Positions 26,263-33,996 of a stretch of 53,870 nucleotides of DNA are shown one piece after another. How positions within the stretch are numbered: position 1 is the stretch's first letter; every line of letters begins with the position of its first letter. The DNA is from an uncultured Rikenellaceae bacterium (lineage in GTDB: Bacteria; Bacteroidota; Bacteroidia; Bacteroidales; Rikenellaceae). The translations under genes were made by a program, and so were the position numbers. The notes beneath the pieces are model-generated. The model saw only the letters and a list, made by a program, of their open reading frames with translations, had not been told where the DNA came from and made no database searches. The stretch spans positions 1-53,870 of the forward strand of contig CAMRBL010000005.1 in the NCBI GenBank assembly GCA_947040435.1. The letters are read 5' to 3'.

Positions 26263-26865
26263 ATGTTTACAGTTAATGCAAACGAAATTTTTGCTAAGGT
26301 AATCACGGATTACCATCGTTATGATAACGTTGATCAGCCGATCGAAAACCCATATACTCAAGGAACTCTTGACCACCTGTTGTATTCTAAAAATTGGATT
26401 GATACAGTTCAATGGCACTTAGAGGATATAATACGTGATCCAAATATTGATCCTGTTGACGCGTTGAAAATAAAGAGACGTATTGATGCCTCTAACCAAG
26501 AGAGAACAGATATGGTTGAGTATGTTGATAGTTATATGCTTGACAAATATAAAGATATAGTGATTGTTGACGGCGCGAGACTAAATACAGAGACTCCTGC
26601 ATGGGCAATTGATAAACTTTCTATCTTGGCTCTTAAGGTGTACCATATGCAACAAGAGGCAGAGCGTACGGATGTTTCTGAGGAGCATAATGTTGCTTGT
26701 CAGAAGAAATTAGATGTACTTCTTTCGCAGCGTGTTGATTTGTCAACATCAATCGAGGAGCTTATTGAAGATATTGAGGCTGGTCGAAAATTTATGAAGA
26801 GTTACAAACAGATGAAAATGTATAACGATCCTACTTTGAACCCTGTTTTATATAGCAAAAAGTAG
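26263..26865 (+). CDS. DUF4254 family protein
   Basis: 200 residues, soluble, largely helical and acidic, matching the DUF4254 family known mostly from Bacteroidetes. Recognisable features are the N-terminal ITDYHRYDNVDQPIENPY, LDHLLYSKNWIDTVQWHLED, and KIKRRIDASNQERTDMVE in the middle. Its function is not established. It precedes a family-9 glycosyltransferase with a 26-base gap, the usual genomic setting of this family, which points to a role in lipopolysaccharide core or glycan assembly; that is inference. It has its own promoter, divergent from the glucosaminidase. Confidence 0.85.
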   Translation: MFTVNANEIFAKVITDYHRYDNVDQPIENPYTQGTLDHLLYSKNWIDTVQWHLEDIIRDPNIDPVDALKIKRRIDASNQERTDMVEYVDSYMLDKYKDIVIVDGARLNTETPAWAIDKLSILALKVYHMQQEAERTDVSEEHNVACQKKLDVLLSQRVDLSTSIEELIEDIEAGRKFMKSYKQMKMYNDPTLNPVLYSKK

Positions 26866-26891
26866 GGATTTACGATATAATAATAGTAACG

Positions 26892-27941
26892 ATGAAAAAG
26901 AGATTACAACATCTATTAATCATAAGATTGTCTGCAATGGGAGATGTCGCAATGTGTGTTCCCGCATTGCAGGCTCTGCGTAGCGTTAATCCTGAGCTAA
27001 AGATTACAGTATTAACTAGGTCTTTTTTTAAACCGTTTTTTAGAGATATCGAAAATATTAACTTCATTACTCCTAATTTCGATACCACACACAAGGGATT
27101 CGCTGGAGTGTTTCGTCTCGCAAGAGAGGTTCAGGCTCTTAAAGTTACTCATGTAGCAGATCTACATAATATTATTAGAACAAAATTACTGTGTAAGTTT
27201 CTTAAATTATGCGGTATGAAGGTTCGTATAATTGATAAAGGTCGAAAAGAGAGAGGTCTTATGACTCGTAAGTTCCGCAAAGTTGTGACTCCTCTAAGAC
27301 ATACAATTGATAGATATTGTGATGTTTTTAAATCTTTGGGGCTAGATATTGCAATTCCAGAACCGGTGCAGAAGATGAAACTTCCAATTCCTGAGAGTAT
27401 CTACTTGAAGGTCGGAGATAAGTTTAATGAGACGTGGATTGGTGTTGCTCCATTTGCACAGCACAAAGGTAAAATATACCCTAGCCAATCTATGGGGGAG
27501 TTAATAAAAATTTTATCTGAAAAATATGATAAAGTCTTTATCTTCGGTGGAGGACCATATGAGAGAGACTTTTCGGAGTGTATGGAGCAAAGATACGCAG
27601 GAGTTGTCTCTGTTATAGGACGATTGAATCTCTCTGAAGAGTTAGATTTAATATCTAGCCTAGATGTTATGATCTCAATGGATTCAGCTGCGATGCATAT
27701 GTCGACGTTAGTTGGAACTACAGTCGTTTCTGTTTGGGGAGCAACGCATCCATATGTAGGTTTTATGGGTTTTGGTCAGGATATTAGTAATGCAGTTCAA
27801 CTTGATCTGCCTTGTCGACCGTGCTCGGTTTATGGAAATAAACCGTGTCTTTTTAACGACTATCACTGCATGGAGAATATAACTCCAGAGATGATTAGTA
27901 GTGCGGTAGAGAGGGCACTATTAAGTGCTGTGTCGAAATAA
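26892..27941 (+). CDS. Glycosyltransferase family 9 (heptosyltransferase-like)
   Basis: 349-residue GT-B enzyme of the lipopolysaccharide heptosyltransferase family, expected to add a core sugar at the inner membrane. N-terminal IIRLSAMGDVAMCVPALQALR (residues 10-30) is the family hallmark, with the catalytic Asp in GD. The C-terminal half has SMDSAAMHMSTLVGTTVVSVWGAT near 255-280, the donor-binding pattern. CRPCSVYGNKPC near the end matches the cysteine-rich motif of this family. It is probably co-transcribed with the DUF4254 gene. Whether the sugar is heptose is not shown. Confidence 0.9.
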   Translation: MKKRLQHLLIIRLSAMGDVAMCVPALQALRSVNPELKITVLTRSFFKPFFRDIENINFITPNFDTTHKGFAGVFRLAREVQALKVTHVADLHNIIRTKLLCKFLKLCGMKVRIIDKGRKERGLMTRKFRKVVTPLRHTIDRYCDVFKSLGLDIAIPEPVQKMKLPIPESIYLKVGDKFNETWIGVAPFAQHKGKIYPSQSMGELIKILSEKYDKVFIFGGGPYERDFSECMEQRYAGVVSVIGRLNLSEELDLISSLDVMISMDSAAMHMSTLVGTTVVSVWGATHPYVGFMGFGQDISNAVQLDLPCRPCSVYGNKPCLFNDYHCMENITPEMISSAVERALLSAVSK

Positions 27942-27985
27942 ATTCAATTAAATATATAATTTGTTGTGATTTTTTTCACAGTAAA

Positions 27986-28016
27986 TTTGTTGCTATTAAA
28001 ATAAAGAGTATATTTG
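27986..28016 (+). promoter_or_regulatory. Promoter of gcvH
   Basis: TTTG at 27986-27989, 19 bases, TATATTTG at 28009-28016: a complete Bacteroidetes promoter. It fixes the gcvH start at ATG 28044, because an in-frame TTG at 28014 falls within the -7 box. Confidence 0.87.
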
Positions 28017-28043
28017 AACTCAAATATTAAAAATAATATAATA

Positions 28044-28421
28044 ATGAATATTCCATCAAATCTTAAGTACTCAGCAGACCACGAGTGGGTTAGAGTAGAG
28101 GGTGACGTAGCCTTTATAGGTATCACTGATTTTGCACAAGGACAACTAGGAGACATCGTATTTGTTGATGTTCCAACAGAAGGAGATGTATTGGCTCAAA
28201 ACGAAGTTTTTGGTTCAATCGAAGCTGTTAAGACAGTTTCTGATGCATTTACTCCGATCAGTGGAGAGATTTTAGAATTCAACGAAGCGTTGAATGATGC
28301 TCCAGATAGCGTAAACAAAGATCCATACGGTGACGGATGGTTGATTAAGATGTCTATTTCTGATGCGTCAGAGTTAGAGGGTCTTATGAGTGCAGAGCAG
28401 TACGCTGAAATAGTAGGTTAA
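28044..28421 (+). CDS. gcvH: Glycine cleavage system H protein
   Basis: Lipoyl carrier of the glycine cleavage system; it shuttles the aminomethyl group between GcvP, GcvT and the lipoamide dehydrogenase. 125 residues, standard size. The start is MNIPSNLKYSADHEWVR, and the lipoylated lysine is Lys63 in GSIEAVKTVSD. C-terminal GDGWLIKM is also typical. gcvT is 10 kb away at 38882 and gcvP is not in the window, so the system is dispersed here. mdh follows after 32 bases with no terminator, so the two may be co-transcribed. Confidence 0.97.
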   Translation: MNIPSNLKYSADHEWVRVEGDVAFIGITDFAQGQLGDIVFVDVPTEGDVLAQNEVFGSIEAVKTVSDAFTPISGEILEFNEALNDAPDSVNKDPYGDGWLIKMSISDASELEGLMSAEQYAEIVG

Positions 28422-28453
28422 TATATATATATATATACATAGAAAAAAAAATT

Positions 28454-29395
28454 ATGAGTAAAGTAACAGTTATAGGTGCAGGTAACGTAGGTGCAACTTG
28501 TGCAAATATTCTTGCAATCAAAGAGACTGCAAATGAGGTTGTTTTAATTGATATTAAAGAGGGATTCGCTGAAGGTAAAATGTTGGATATTTTCCAAACA
28601 GAGTCACTTTTAGATGTTGATACAAAAGTTGTTGGAGTAACAAATGACTACTCTAAAACTGCTAACAGTGATGTTATCGTTGTAACTTCAGGTCTACCTC
28701 GTAAACCAGGTATGACTCGTGAGGAGCTTATCGGAGTTAACGCTGGTATCGTGAAGAGCGTAGTAACAAGTGCATTAGAGTTCTCTCCAAATGCTATCGT
28801 TATCATCATTAGTAACCCAATGGATCCAATGACTTACCTTGCTGGTAAAATCACTGGTCTTCCTAAGAACAGAATCTTTGGTATGGGTGGAGCACTAGAT
28901 AGCGCACGTTTCAAGTGCTATTTGAGCAAGGCTCTTGACGTAAATATCAACGATATTGAGTGTATGGTAATTGGTGGTCATGGTGATACTACAATGATTC
29001 CACTTCTTAGCAAGGCAACTTACAAAGGAGTTCCAGTTACGGAATTCGCTAGCGAAGAGGTTTTGAAAAAAGTTGTTGCTGATACAATGGTAGGTGGCGC
29101 AACTCTTACAGGTCTTCTTGGTACTTCAGCTTGGTATGCACCAGGAGCAGCAGGAGCATATGTTGTTGAGTCTATCTTGAAAGATCAAAAGAAAGTTATC
29201 CCTTCATGTGTTGCTCTTGACGGAGAGTATGGACAAACTGATATTTGTATCGGAGTTCCTGCTGTTATCGGACGTAACGGTGTTGAGAAAGTTCTTGAGA
29301 TTAGCTTGACAGATGAGGAGAAAGCATTGTTTGAGAAGAGCGTTGAGGCTGTTCGTGCAACTAATGCAGTACTTAAAGAGATAAACGTTTTATAA
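28454..29395 (+). CDS. mdh: Malate dehydrogenase (LDH-like type)
   Basis: Interconverts malate and oxaloacetate with NAD. 313 residues of the lactate-dehydrogenase-like MDH group. Dinucleotide motif VIGAGNVGATCA at residues 6-17, Asp33 in VLIDIKEG (favours NAD over NADP), substrate loop LPRKPGMTRE (81-90) with Arg residues for malate, and the catalytic His176 in IGGHGDTTMIP. Arg at 83 followed by Lys-Pro-Gly-Met is the MDH signature, where lactate dehydrogenases have Gln. Anaerobic Bacteroidetes use it in the reductive branch to fumarate and succinate. Followed by a terminator. Confidence 0.96.
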   Translation: MSKVTVIGAGNVGATCANILAIKETANEVVLIDIKEGFAEGKMLDIFQTESLLDVDTKVVGVTNDYSKTANSDVIVVTSGLPRKPGMTREELIGVNAGIVKSVVTSALEFSPNAIVIIISNPMDPMTYLAGKITGLPKNRIFGMGGALDSARFKCYLSKALDVNINDIECMVIGGHGDTTMIPLLSKATYKGVPVTEFASEEVLKKVVADTMVGGATLTGLLGTSAWYAPGAAGAYVVESILKDQKKVIPSCVALDGEYGQTDICIGVPAVIGRNGVEKVLEISLTDEEKALFEKSVEAVRATNAVLKEINVL

Positions 29396-29420
29396 GTTTA
29401 AAACTTTATAATTTATATAA

Positions 29421-29462
29421 AAAATGGCTGACTTACATTGCGTTAAGTTAGCTATTTTTTTT
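29421..29462 (+). terminator. Terminator after mdh
   Basis: Stem of 15 bp with two G-T wobble pairs (29421-29435 with 29444-29458), loop CATTGCGT, then a T-run (TATTTTTTTT). It follows mdh by 25 bases. Confidence 0.85.
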
Positions 29463-29493
29463 ACCTTGTATTGTTTTTTTATTGATAGAGGCA

Positions 29494-29536
29494 GGGAACT
29501 GCCCTACGCGGGCGGCGCTGCGTGATCGCAGTTAAC
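29494..29536 (+). repeat. Dispersed two-hairpin repeat, copy K (best example)
   Basis: Full-length copy: GGGAACT, GCCC-TACGC-GGGC, GGCG, CTGCG-TGAT-CGCAG, TTAAC. Both hairpins pair perfectly. It lies between the mdh terminator and the start of the next gene, with a -7-like TAACTTTG directly after it (29542-29549). Confidence 0.88.
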
Positions 29537-29558
29537 TTTTGTAACTTTGTGAGATATA

Positions 29559-29882
29559 ATGGATAAATTACATTTTATATTTAGATTTTACCGTCAATCA
29601 ATGATGGTTATTAGCTCTTTATTAACACTCGTTTATATATATATTTGTATTGTGAATAACCACTCGGAGAGTTTTAACGCTCCAATAGTAATTTTTTCTC
29701 GACAGATACTTTTCCTAATAATAATGTATTTTGTATATCATTTTAAAAAAGCTGAATTCTGTTTTGGGTATTATAAAAACTTAGGACTCTCCATTACTCA
29801 CATATTTATAGTTCCGATACTTATTGATTGTTTAATCTCAACACTAATTATTACTTGTATAAATTGGATAAGCACATATTAG
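29559..29882 (+). CDS. Small membrane protein of unknown function
   Basis: 107 residues, no recognised family. Three hydrophobic segments are visible, roughly residues 14-34 (MMVISSLLTLVYIYICIV), 42-60 (PIVIFSRQILFLIIMYFVY) and 80-103 (HIFIVPILIDCLISTLIIT). Charged residues between the second and third segments (HFKKAEF) suggest a cytoplasmic loop. The ABC ATPase gene that follows starts before this gene ends, so the two are probably translated together. It may serve as a membrane partner for that ATPase, but it is far shorter than an ordinary ABC permease. The start is ATG 9 bases after a -7-like sequence. Confidence 0.7.
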   Translation: MDKLHFIFRFYRQSMMVISSLLTLVYIYICIVNNHSESFNAPIVIFSRQILFLIIMYFVYHFKKAEFCFGYYKNLGLSITHIFIVPILIDCLISTLIITCINWISTY

Positions 29883-30523
29883 AAATAGACTCAGTCGAGT
29901 TAAGTTTTGGAGGTAGACATATATTAAATAGTGTATATCTCAGTATAGAGAGTGGTAAGATTTCTGGATTGTTAGGTCGTAATGGGAGTGGTAAATCATC
30001 TCTTATGAAGATTTTGTGCGGGGAGATTCAGGCTACGTTTAAGACAATGAGAATTGATTCTGTGTGGCATAAGCAATTTTCGGCAAGTCAACTCATGTAC
30101 CTACCTCAGAAATCGTACATCCCTAAAAATATATTAATAAAGCAGGTATTTAAAGACTTTAAAATTTGTGGTTTCGACTTTACTGATATTTTCCCTGAAT
30201 TTTCGGTATTGATGGATAAAAAAGTGGGGCAATTATCTGGAGGTGAGCGTCGTATTGTTGAGATCTACTCTGTTCTAAAGGCTGACACTCAATTTGTTAT
30301 GTTAGATGAGCCCTTTTCACAAATTATGCCTTTACACGTATATAAAATTAAATCGTTAATTAGTGACGCAAGAGAGAGTAAGGGTATATTAATTACAGAC
30401 CATCTATACCAACATATTATCGACCTTTCGGATTCATTATATGTAGTCGATAACGAGACAATATATTTGACTAGAGAGGTGTCTGATCTTGCAAAGCACG
30501 GATATATACATAGCAAAATTTAG
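29864..30523 (+). CDS. ABC transporter ATP-binding protein
   Basis: Single nucleotide-binding domain of 219 residues. Walker A GRNGSGKSS near residues 35-43, Q-loop PQK near 79, signature LSGGERR near 125, Walker B FVMLDEP near 147, and the switch His in ITDH near 181 are all intact. I place the start at TTG 29864 (giving DKHILEIDSVELSFGG), which overlaps the upstream membrane gene by 19 bases; TTG at 29855 or 29828 are alternatives, and no ATG is available in frame nearby. Bacteroidetes carry a family of such stand-alone ATPases with unknown partners. The open membrane-protein gene just upstream is the only candidate here. Confidence 0.85.
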   Translation: MDKHILEIDSVELSFGGRHILNSVYLSIESGKISGLLGRNGSGKSSLMKILCGEIQATFKTMRIDSVWHKQFSASQLMYLPQKSYIPKNILIKQVFKDFKICGFDFTDIFPEFSVLMDKKVGQLSGGERRIVEIYSVLKADTQFVMLDEPFSQIMPLHVYKIKSLISDARESKGILITDHLYQHIIDLSDSLYVVDNETIYLTREVSDLAKHGYIHSKI

Positions 30524-30595
30524 ATATTTGGGATCAATATATCTATTATCTTCGAAGAAGATTAGTTAGTAGATAAAAAAATACTCTTTATTGAT

Positions 30596-30634
30596 TGCTC
30601 GCTGTGAGCACGTGGCTCTGTCTAAGAAGGAGAC
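30596..30634 (-). repeat. Dispersed two-hairpin repeat, copy L
   Basis: On the minus strand: GTCT-CCTTCTT-AGAC, then GAGC-CACGT-GCTC and ACAGCGAGC. Primary sequence is far from copy K, yet the first hairpin still pairs and the position in the transcript is the same as copy O (between stop codon and terminator). Confidence 0.6.
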
Positions 30635-30652
30635 TTATATCAATAAACACAC

Positions 30653-30682
30653 ACACTTTAGTTCGACTAAGGTGTTTTTTTT
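30653..30682 (+). terminator. Terminator after the ABC ATPase gene
   Basis: ACACTTTAG (30653-30661), loop TTCGA, CTAAGGTGT (30667-30675) with one G-T wobble, then TTTTTTTT. Confidence 0.85.
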
Positions 30683-30696
30683 GTAAATAAATGCAA

Positions 30697-30743
30697 GTAA
30701 CTATGAAAAGTAGTTGCGTAACTAGGTTTTTTAGTTACCTTTA
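30697..30743 (+). promoter_or_regulatory. Tandem operator and promoter of the BlaI-like / M56 operon
   Basis: Two back-to-back palindromes with identical architecture: GTAACTA-N7-TAGTTGC (30697-30717) and GTAACTA-N7-TAGTTAC (30718-30738). Centres are exactly 21 bases (two helical turns) apart. The second overlaps a -7-like TACCTTTA (30736-30743), and TTGC at 30714-30717 gives a -33-like element 18 bases before it. The gene starts at 30761. This is the arrangement expected for a self-repressing BlaI/MecI dimer, though the sequence differs from the TACA-TGTA sites of Gram-positive BlaI. Confidence 0.75.
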
Positions 30744-30760
30744 CATAAAGATAAAAACTT

Positions 30761-31132
30761 ATGAAAAAGGATAATTTAAAGATAACAGCAAAAGAGGAGG
30801 AGATAATGAACCACTTTTGGGATAAAGGAGCTCTATTTGTTAGAGAACTATTAGATCTATACGGAGAGCCCAAGCCTCATTTTAATACATTATCAACAAT
30901 CGTACGAGGGCTTGAAGATAAAGGATTAATTGCGCATAAGCCATACGGGAACACGTACCAATATTATGCCCTCATATCAAAAGATAAGTTTCAGAATAGA
31001 TCGCTCAAAGATCTTATTGGTAAATATTATAACAACTCTGCATTTAGTGCTATCTCATCACTCGTTAAAGAGGAGGATATATCTGTCGATGAGCTAAAGG
31101 AGTTAATAAGTATAATTGAAAAAGGGAGGTAG
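30761..31132 (+). CDS. BlaI/MecI/CopY family transcriptional repressor
   Basis: 123-residue winged-helix DNA-binding protein. The N-terminal ITAKEEEIMNHFWDKGALFVRELL and the HFNTLSTIVRGLEDKGLIAHK recognition helix and wing (about residues 38-65) match BlaI/MecI; the C-terminal half is a helical dimerisation region (SSLVKEEDISVDELKELISII). In known systems, a signal makes the M56 peptidase encoded beside it cut or release the repressor. Here the M56 gene starts two bases after the stop. Two palindromes at 30697-30738 are its likely binding sites, implying self-repression. The signal sensed in Bacteroidetes homologues is mostly unknown. Confidence 0.92.
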   Translation: MKKDNLKITAKEEEIMNHFWDKGALFVRELLDLYGEPKPHFNTLSTIVRGLEDKGLIAHKPYGNTYQYYALISKDKFQNRSLKDLIGKYYNNSAFSAISSLVKEEDISVDELKELISIIEKGR

Positions 31133-31134
31133 TT

Positions 31135-32976
31135 ATGGGACTGTTTCTGATATACACGCTAAAAGTTGCGATATGTATGTTGTTATTTTTTGCTTTCAAT
31201 AAACTAGTTTTAAGCAAGGATACATTCCATACATTTAATCGTATAGCATGGCTATTTGTGGCTATAATTTCGCTGTTGCTACCTCTTGTAGAGTGGCATG
31301 GATTTGAGCCTATTAGCGCAGATATTGAGTTGATGGCGACTCCTTCGGTTGCTATGGATATGTCGAATGTGGCTTTAGATAGAGCCGAAGATACATCTAT
31401 AAATATTTTTGCGATTGTTAGAAATATTTTCATTGTTTACGTTCTATTTGCGACACTACTTTTTATTAAATTATCACTCTCTTACATTCGACTTTTTGCT
31501 TTTATTTTACCAAAGAGAGAGGTCTTAGTGACTGATAAAAAGTATTATGAACTTCTCGATGAGTGTATGAAAATTGTTGGAATAAAGCGTAATATCCATT
31601 TTGTCATACATAATGAGGCGATGTCTCCATTTAGTTGGATGTCTTATATCGTGGTATCAAGGGAGGATTTAGAGGAGAATGGTAAAGATATATTAATACA
31701 TGAACTTGCACACTCGAAGCACTTACACTCATATGATCTTTTGCTTGCAGATATATTAATTATTTTTCAATGGTTCAACCCTGCCGCATGGCTATACAAG
31801 GAGTCGCTTCAGCAAGTACATGAATACAAAGCTGACGAATCGGTATTACAGTGTGGTATCAACGCAAAACAATATCAACTATTATTAATAAGAAAAGCTG
31901 TTGGTCAGCGCCTCTACTCGATGGCCAACAGCTTTAATCACAGCAAACTTAAAAACCGAATTACTATGATGTTAAAAGAAAAATCAAACAAATGGGCTTT
32001 TGCAAAGTGCTTATACGCCCTACCATTAGCATTTATTGCTGTTTCAGCATTTGCTAGTGACGAAGTCTCAACTCGTTTTGAGGAGATTTCAGATGTCAAA
32101 TTTACAAAAATTATTGAGAATGGCGATGCATTGGAGAGTGATAATGTAAAAAAAGATTCATCTGCTGTTAAAAAAGATACACCATTTATTGTAGTTGAGA
32201 ATATGCCTAAGTTTCAAGGTGGCGATTTAACTAAATTCAAAAATTGGGTGAATTCAAAGGTAATACAATTATTAAAAAGCGAGTATGCTATACATCCAGA
32301 TCTAGCTAAAGTTGGTAAGGCTAGAGGTAATATTATAATTGAATTTGTGGTTGAAGAAGATGGAAGTGTTGCAGATATTACTGTGATTAGATCTTCTATT
32401 AAATCTATATCTGATGATGTTGTAAGTATTGTAAAGAGTTCTCCAAAATGGACTCCTGGTAAGCAAAGTGGTAATACAGTTAGAGTAAAGTACACGTTAC
32501 CAATTTTATACATGACTAATAAAACATCTGAAGATGCTAAGGTTCACGTTCATCCTGTAATTATGGTTTCCGAGAAACTAAGTTTTAAAGCAGGTGTAAA
32601 AGGTAAGTCCGACTTAGGAGCTAATAAGTTAAAGGTGTACAAGAAAGATGCTCCGTATATAGTAGTTGAGAAGATGCCTAAATTTCAAGATGGTGATCTA
32701 TCTAAATTTAGGAGTTGGGTAATGTCAAAGATTGTTTATCCTGAGCAAGCAGTGAAGAGTGAAATTCAAGGTTTAGTTATCGTTGAATTTGCAGTAGAAG
32801 TCGATGGAAAACTTGGTGCAATTAAAGTAGTTAAATCACCTGATGCATCCCTATCTGATGAGATGGTACGTATTTTAAAGAGTTCTCCAAAGTGGACTCC
32901 AGGTAGTCAAAGTGGTAAGGTTGTACGTGTGAAGTATACAATACCTATAAATTTTAAACTGCCAAATAAAGAGTAA
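31135..32976 (+). CDS. BlaR1-like M56 peptidase fused to two TonB C-terminal domains
   Basis: 613 residues. The N-terminal half is an inner-membrane zinc peptidase: hydrophobic segments near 4-22, 33-50, 95-120 and the zinc motif HELAH at residues 189-193, followed by YKADESVLQ with a further ligand Glu. A membrane segment near 295-310 (ALPLAFIAVSAFA) leads to a periplasmic part with two TonB-C-like domains, about 345-460 and 505-613. Both contain PFIVVE/PYIVVE, MPKFQ-GDL, SSPKWTPG and VRVKYT motifs, so they are a tandem duplication. The first has an insertion and has lost the YPEQA motif kept in the second. No extracellular penicillin-binding domain is present. It probably senses an envelope signal and inactivates the repressor encoded upstream. 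Confidence 0.88.
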   Translation: MGLFLIYTLKVAICMLLFFAFNKLVLSKDTFHTFNRIAWLFVAIISLLLPLVEWHGFEPISADIELMATPSVAMDMSNVALDRAEDTSINIFAIVRNIFIVYVLFATLLFIKLSLSYIRLFAFILPKREVLVTDKKYYELLDECMKIVGIKRNIHFVIHNEAMSPFSWMSYIVVSREDLEENGKDILIHELAHSKHLHSYDLLLADILIIFQWFNPAAWLYKESLQQVHEYKADESVLQCGINAKQYQLLLIRKAVGQRLYSMANSFNHSKLKNRITMMLKEKSNKWAFAKCLYALPLAFIAVSAFASDEVSTRFEEISDVKFTKIIENGDALESDNVKKDSSAVKKDTPFIVVENMPKFQGGDLTKFKNWVNSKVIQLLKSEYAIHPDLAKVGKARGNIIIEFVVEEDGSVADITVIRSSIKSISDDVVSIVKSSPKWTPGKQSGNTVRVKYTLPILYMTNKTSEDAKVHVHPVIMVSEKLSFKAGVKGKSDLGANKLKVYKKDAPYIVVEKMPKFQDGDLSKFRSWVMSKIVYPEQAVKSEIQGLVIVEFAVEVDGKLGAIKVVKSPDASLSDEMVRILKSSPKWTPGSQSGKVVRVKYTIPINFKLPNKE

Positions 32977-33026
32977 AATAAATATTATAAATTTAGTGCT
33001 GGTTTATTAATATATTAGTGATAGAG

Positions 33027-33064
33027 ACGCTTAACTTGGAATAGATCCAAGTTAAGCGTTTTAT
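33027..33064 (+). terminator. Terminator after the M56-TonB gene
   Basis: Perfect 14-bp stem (33027-33040 with 33046-33059; left arm ACGCTTAACTTGGA), loop ATAGA, then TTTTATTT. Confidence 0.88.
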
Positions 33065-33184
33065 TTATTACACTTCATCTCAGATATGACCACATAGATA
33101 AAAAGAGTGATAAATTTTCTGACTTAGGCACTTTTTTTGTACCTTCGTAGCATAATTTAAGTTAAATAATTAAAAAACTGAAGG

Positions 33185-33811
33185 ATGTATATATACATAT
33201 TAATAATCATTGTAGCATATCTATTGGGTTCTATACCTAGTGCAGTATGGATTGGTAAACGTTTTTATGGGGTAGATGTTAGAGAGCATGGTAGCAAAAA
33301 CGCTGGTGCGACCAATACACTCAGAGTATTGGGACGTAAGGCTGCACTACCAGTTTTCATAATAGATTTATTTAAAGGCTTTGCTGCGGTGTCTTTGTCA
33401 CACTTTGTTGACCTATTACCTAACTCAAACGAGTTATTTAACCTGAAAATAGTATTAGTTGCAGTGGTAGTTCTGGGTCATATTTTCCCAATATTCGCAG
33501 GATTCAAAGGTGGAAAGGGTGTTGCTACACTTGCGGGTGCAGTGTTAGCAGTGTACTATCCAGCTATATTGTTGAGTGTTGCAGTATTTATCATACTACT
33601 TGCAATCACGCATTATGTCTCTTTAAGCTCTATGGTTGGTGGGATTATGTTTCCTGTATCTTCTTACCTAGTTTTTGGACAGACCTCTGCACCTTTACTC
33701 ATTTTTGGTTGTGTTGTCGCAGTGCTATTGATAATAACACATAGAAAGAATATCAAAAGGCTTATCGCTGGAGAAGAGTCGAAGATTTATCTAGTAAAAA
33801 GGAAAAAATAA
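33185..33811 (+). CDS. plsY: Acyl-phosphate:glycerol-3-phosphate acyltransferase PlsY
   Basis: Inner-membrane enzyme that starts phospholipid synthesis by moving an acyl group from acyl phosphate to glycerol-3-phosphate. 208 residues with about five to seven membrane segments. The three family motifs are present: GSIPSAVWIGK (residues 15-25), GSKNAGATNTLRVLG with the GxxNxGATN core (about 36-50), and GGKGVATLAG near 110. LGHIFPIF with its conserved His precedes the last. The gene stands alone; a -7-like TACCTTCG at 33140-33147 is its likely promoter. It shares a two-way terminator with the next gene. Confidence 0.95.
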   Translation: MYIYILIIIVAYLLGSIPSAVWIGKRFYGVDVREHGSKNAGATNTLRVLGRKAALPVFIIDLFKGFAAVSLSHFVDLLPNSNELFNLKIVLVAVVVLGHIFPIFAGFKGGKGVATLAGAVLAVYYPAILLSVAVFIILLAITHYVSLSSMVGGIMFPVSSYLVFGQTSAPLLIFGCVVAVLLIITHRKNIKRLIAGEESKIYLVKRKK

Positions 33812-33865
33812 TTTTTCGGTATATTATTTTAATGTAACGATTAAGGCGAGTATTTAGAACAATAT

Positions 33866-33917
33866 AAAAAAAAGCGAGTAAAGAAGTTTAATAATAACCT
33901 CTTTACTCGCTTTTTTT
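33866..33917. terminator. Two-way terminator between plsY and the small secreted protein gene
   Basis: Stem 33866-33884 with 33900-33917 (core AGCGAGTAAAGA), flanked by runs of A and T on either side, so it works on both strands. Confidence 0.9.
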
Positions 33918-33996
33918 GTGTCTTAATTTGCCAAACCTACCGTATTAAGTAGATATGTAATTTTAGTACTAGGCTAATTTTGACGCATAACTAGAT

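Noticed and set aside
29828-29863. TTG at 29828 as the ABC ATPase start
   Set aside because: It would overlap the membrane gene by 55 bases and add residues (FNLNTNYYLYK) with no counterpart in such ATPases; TTG 29864 gives a normal N-terminus, though the choice is not certain.
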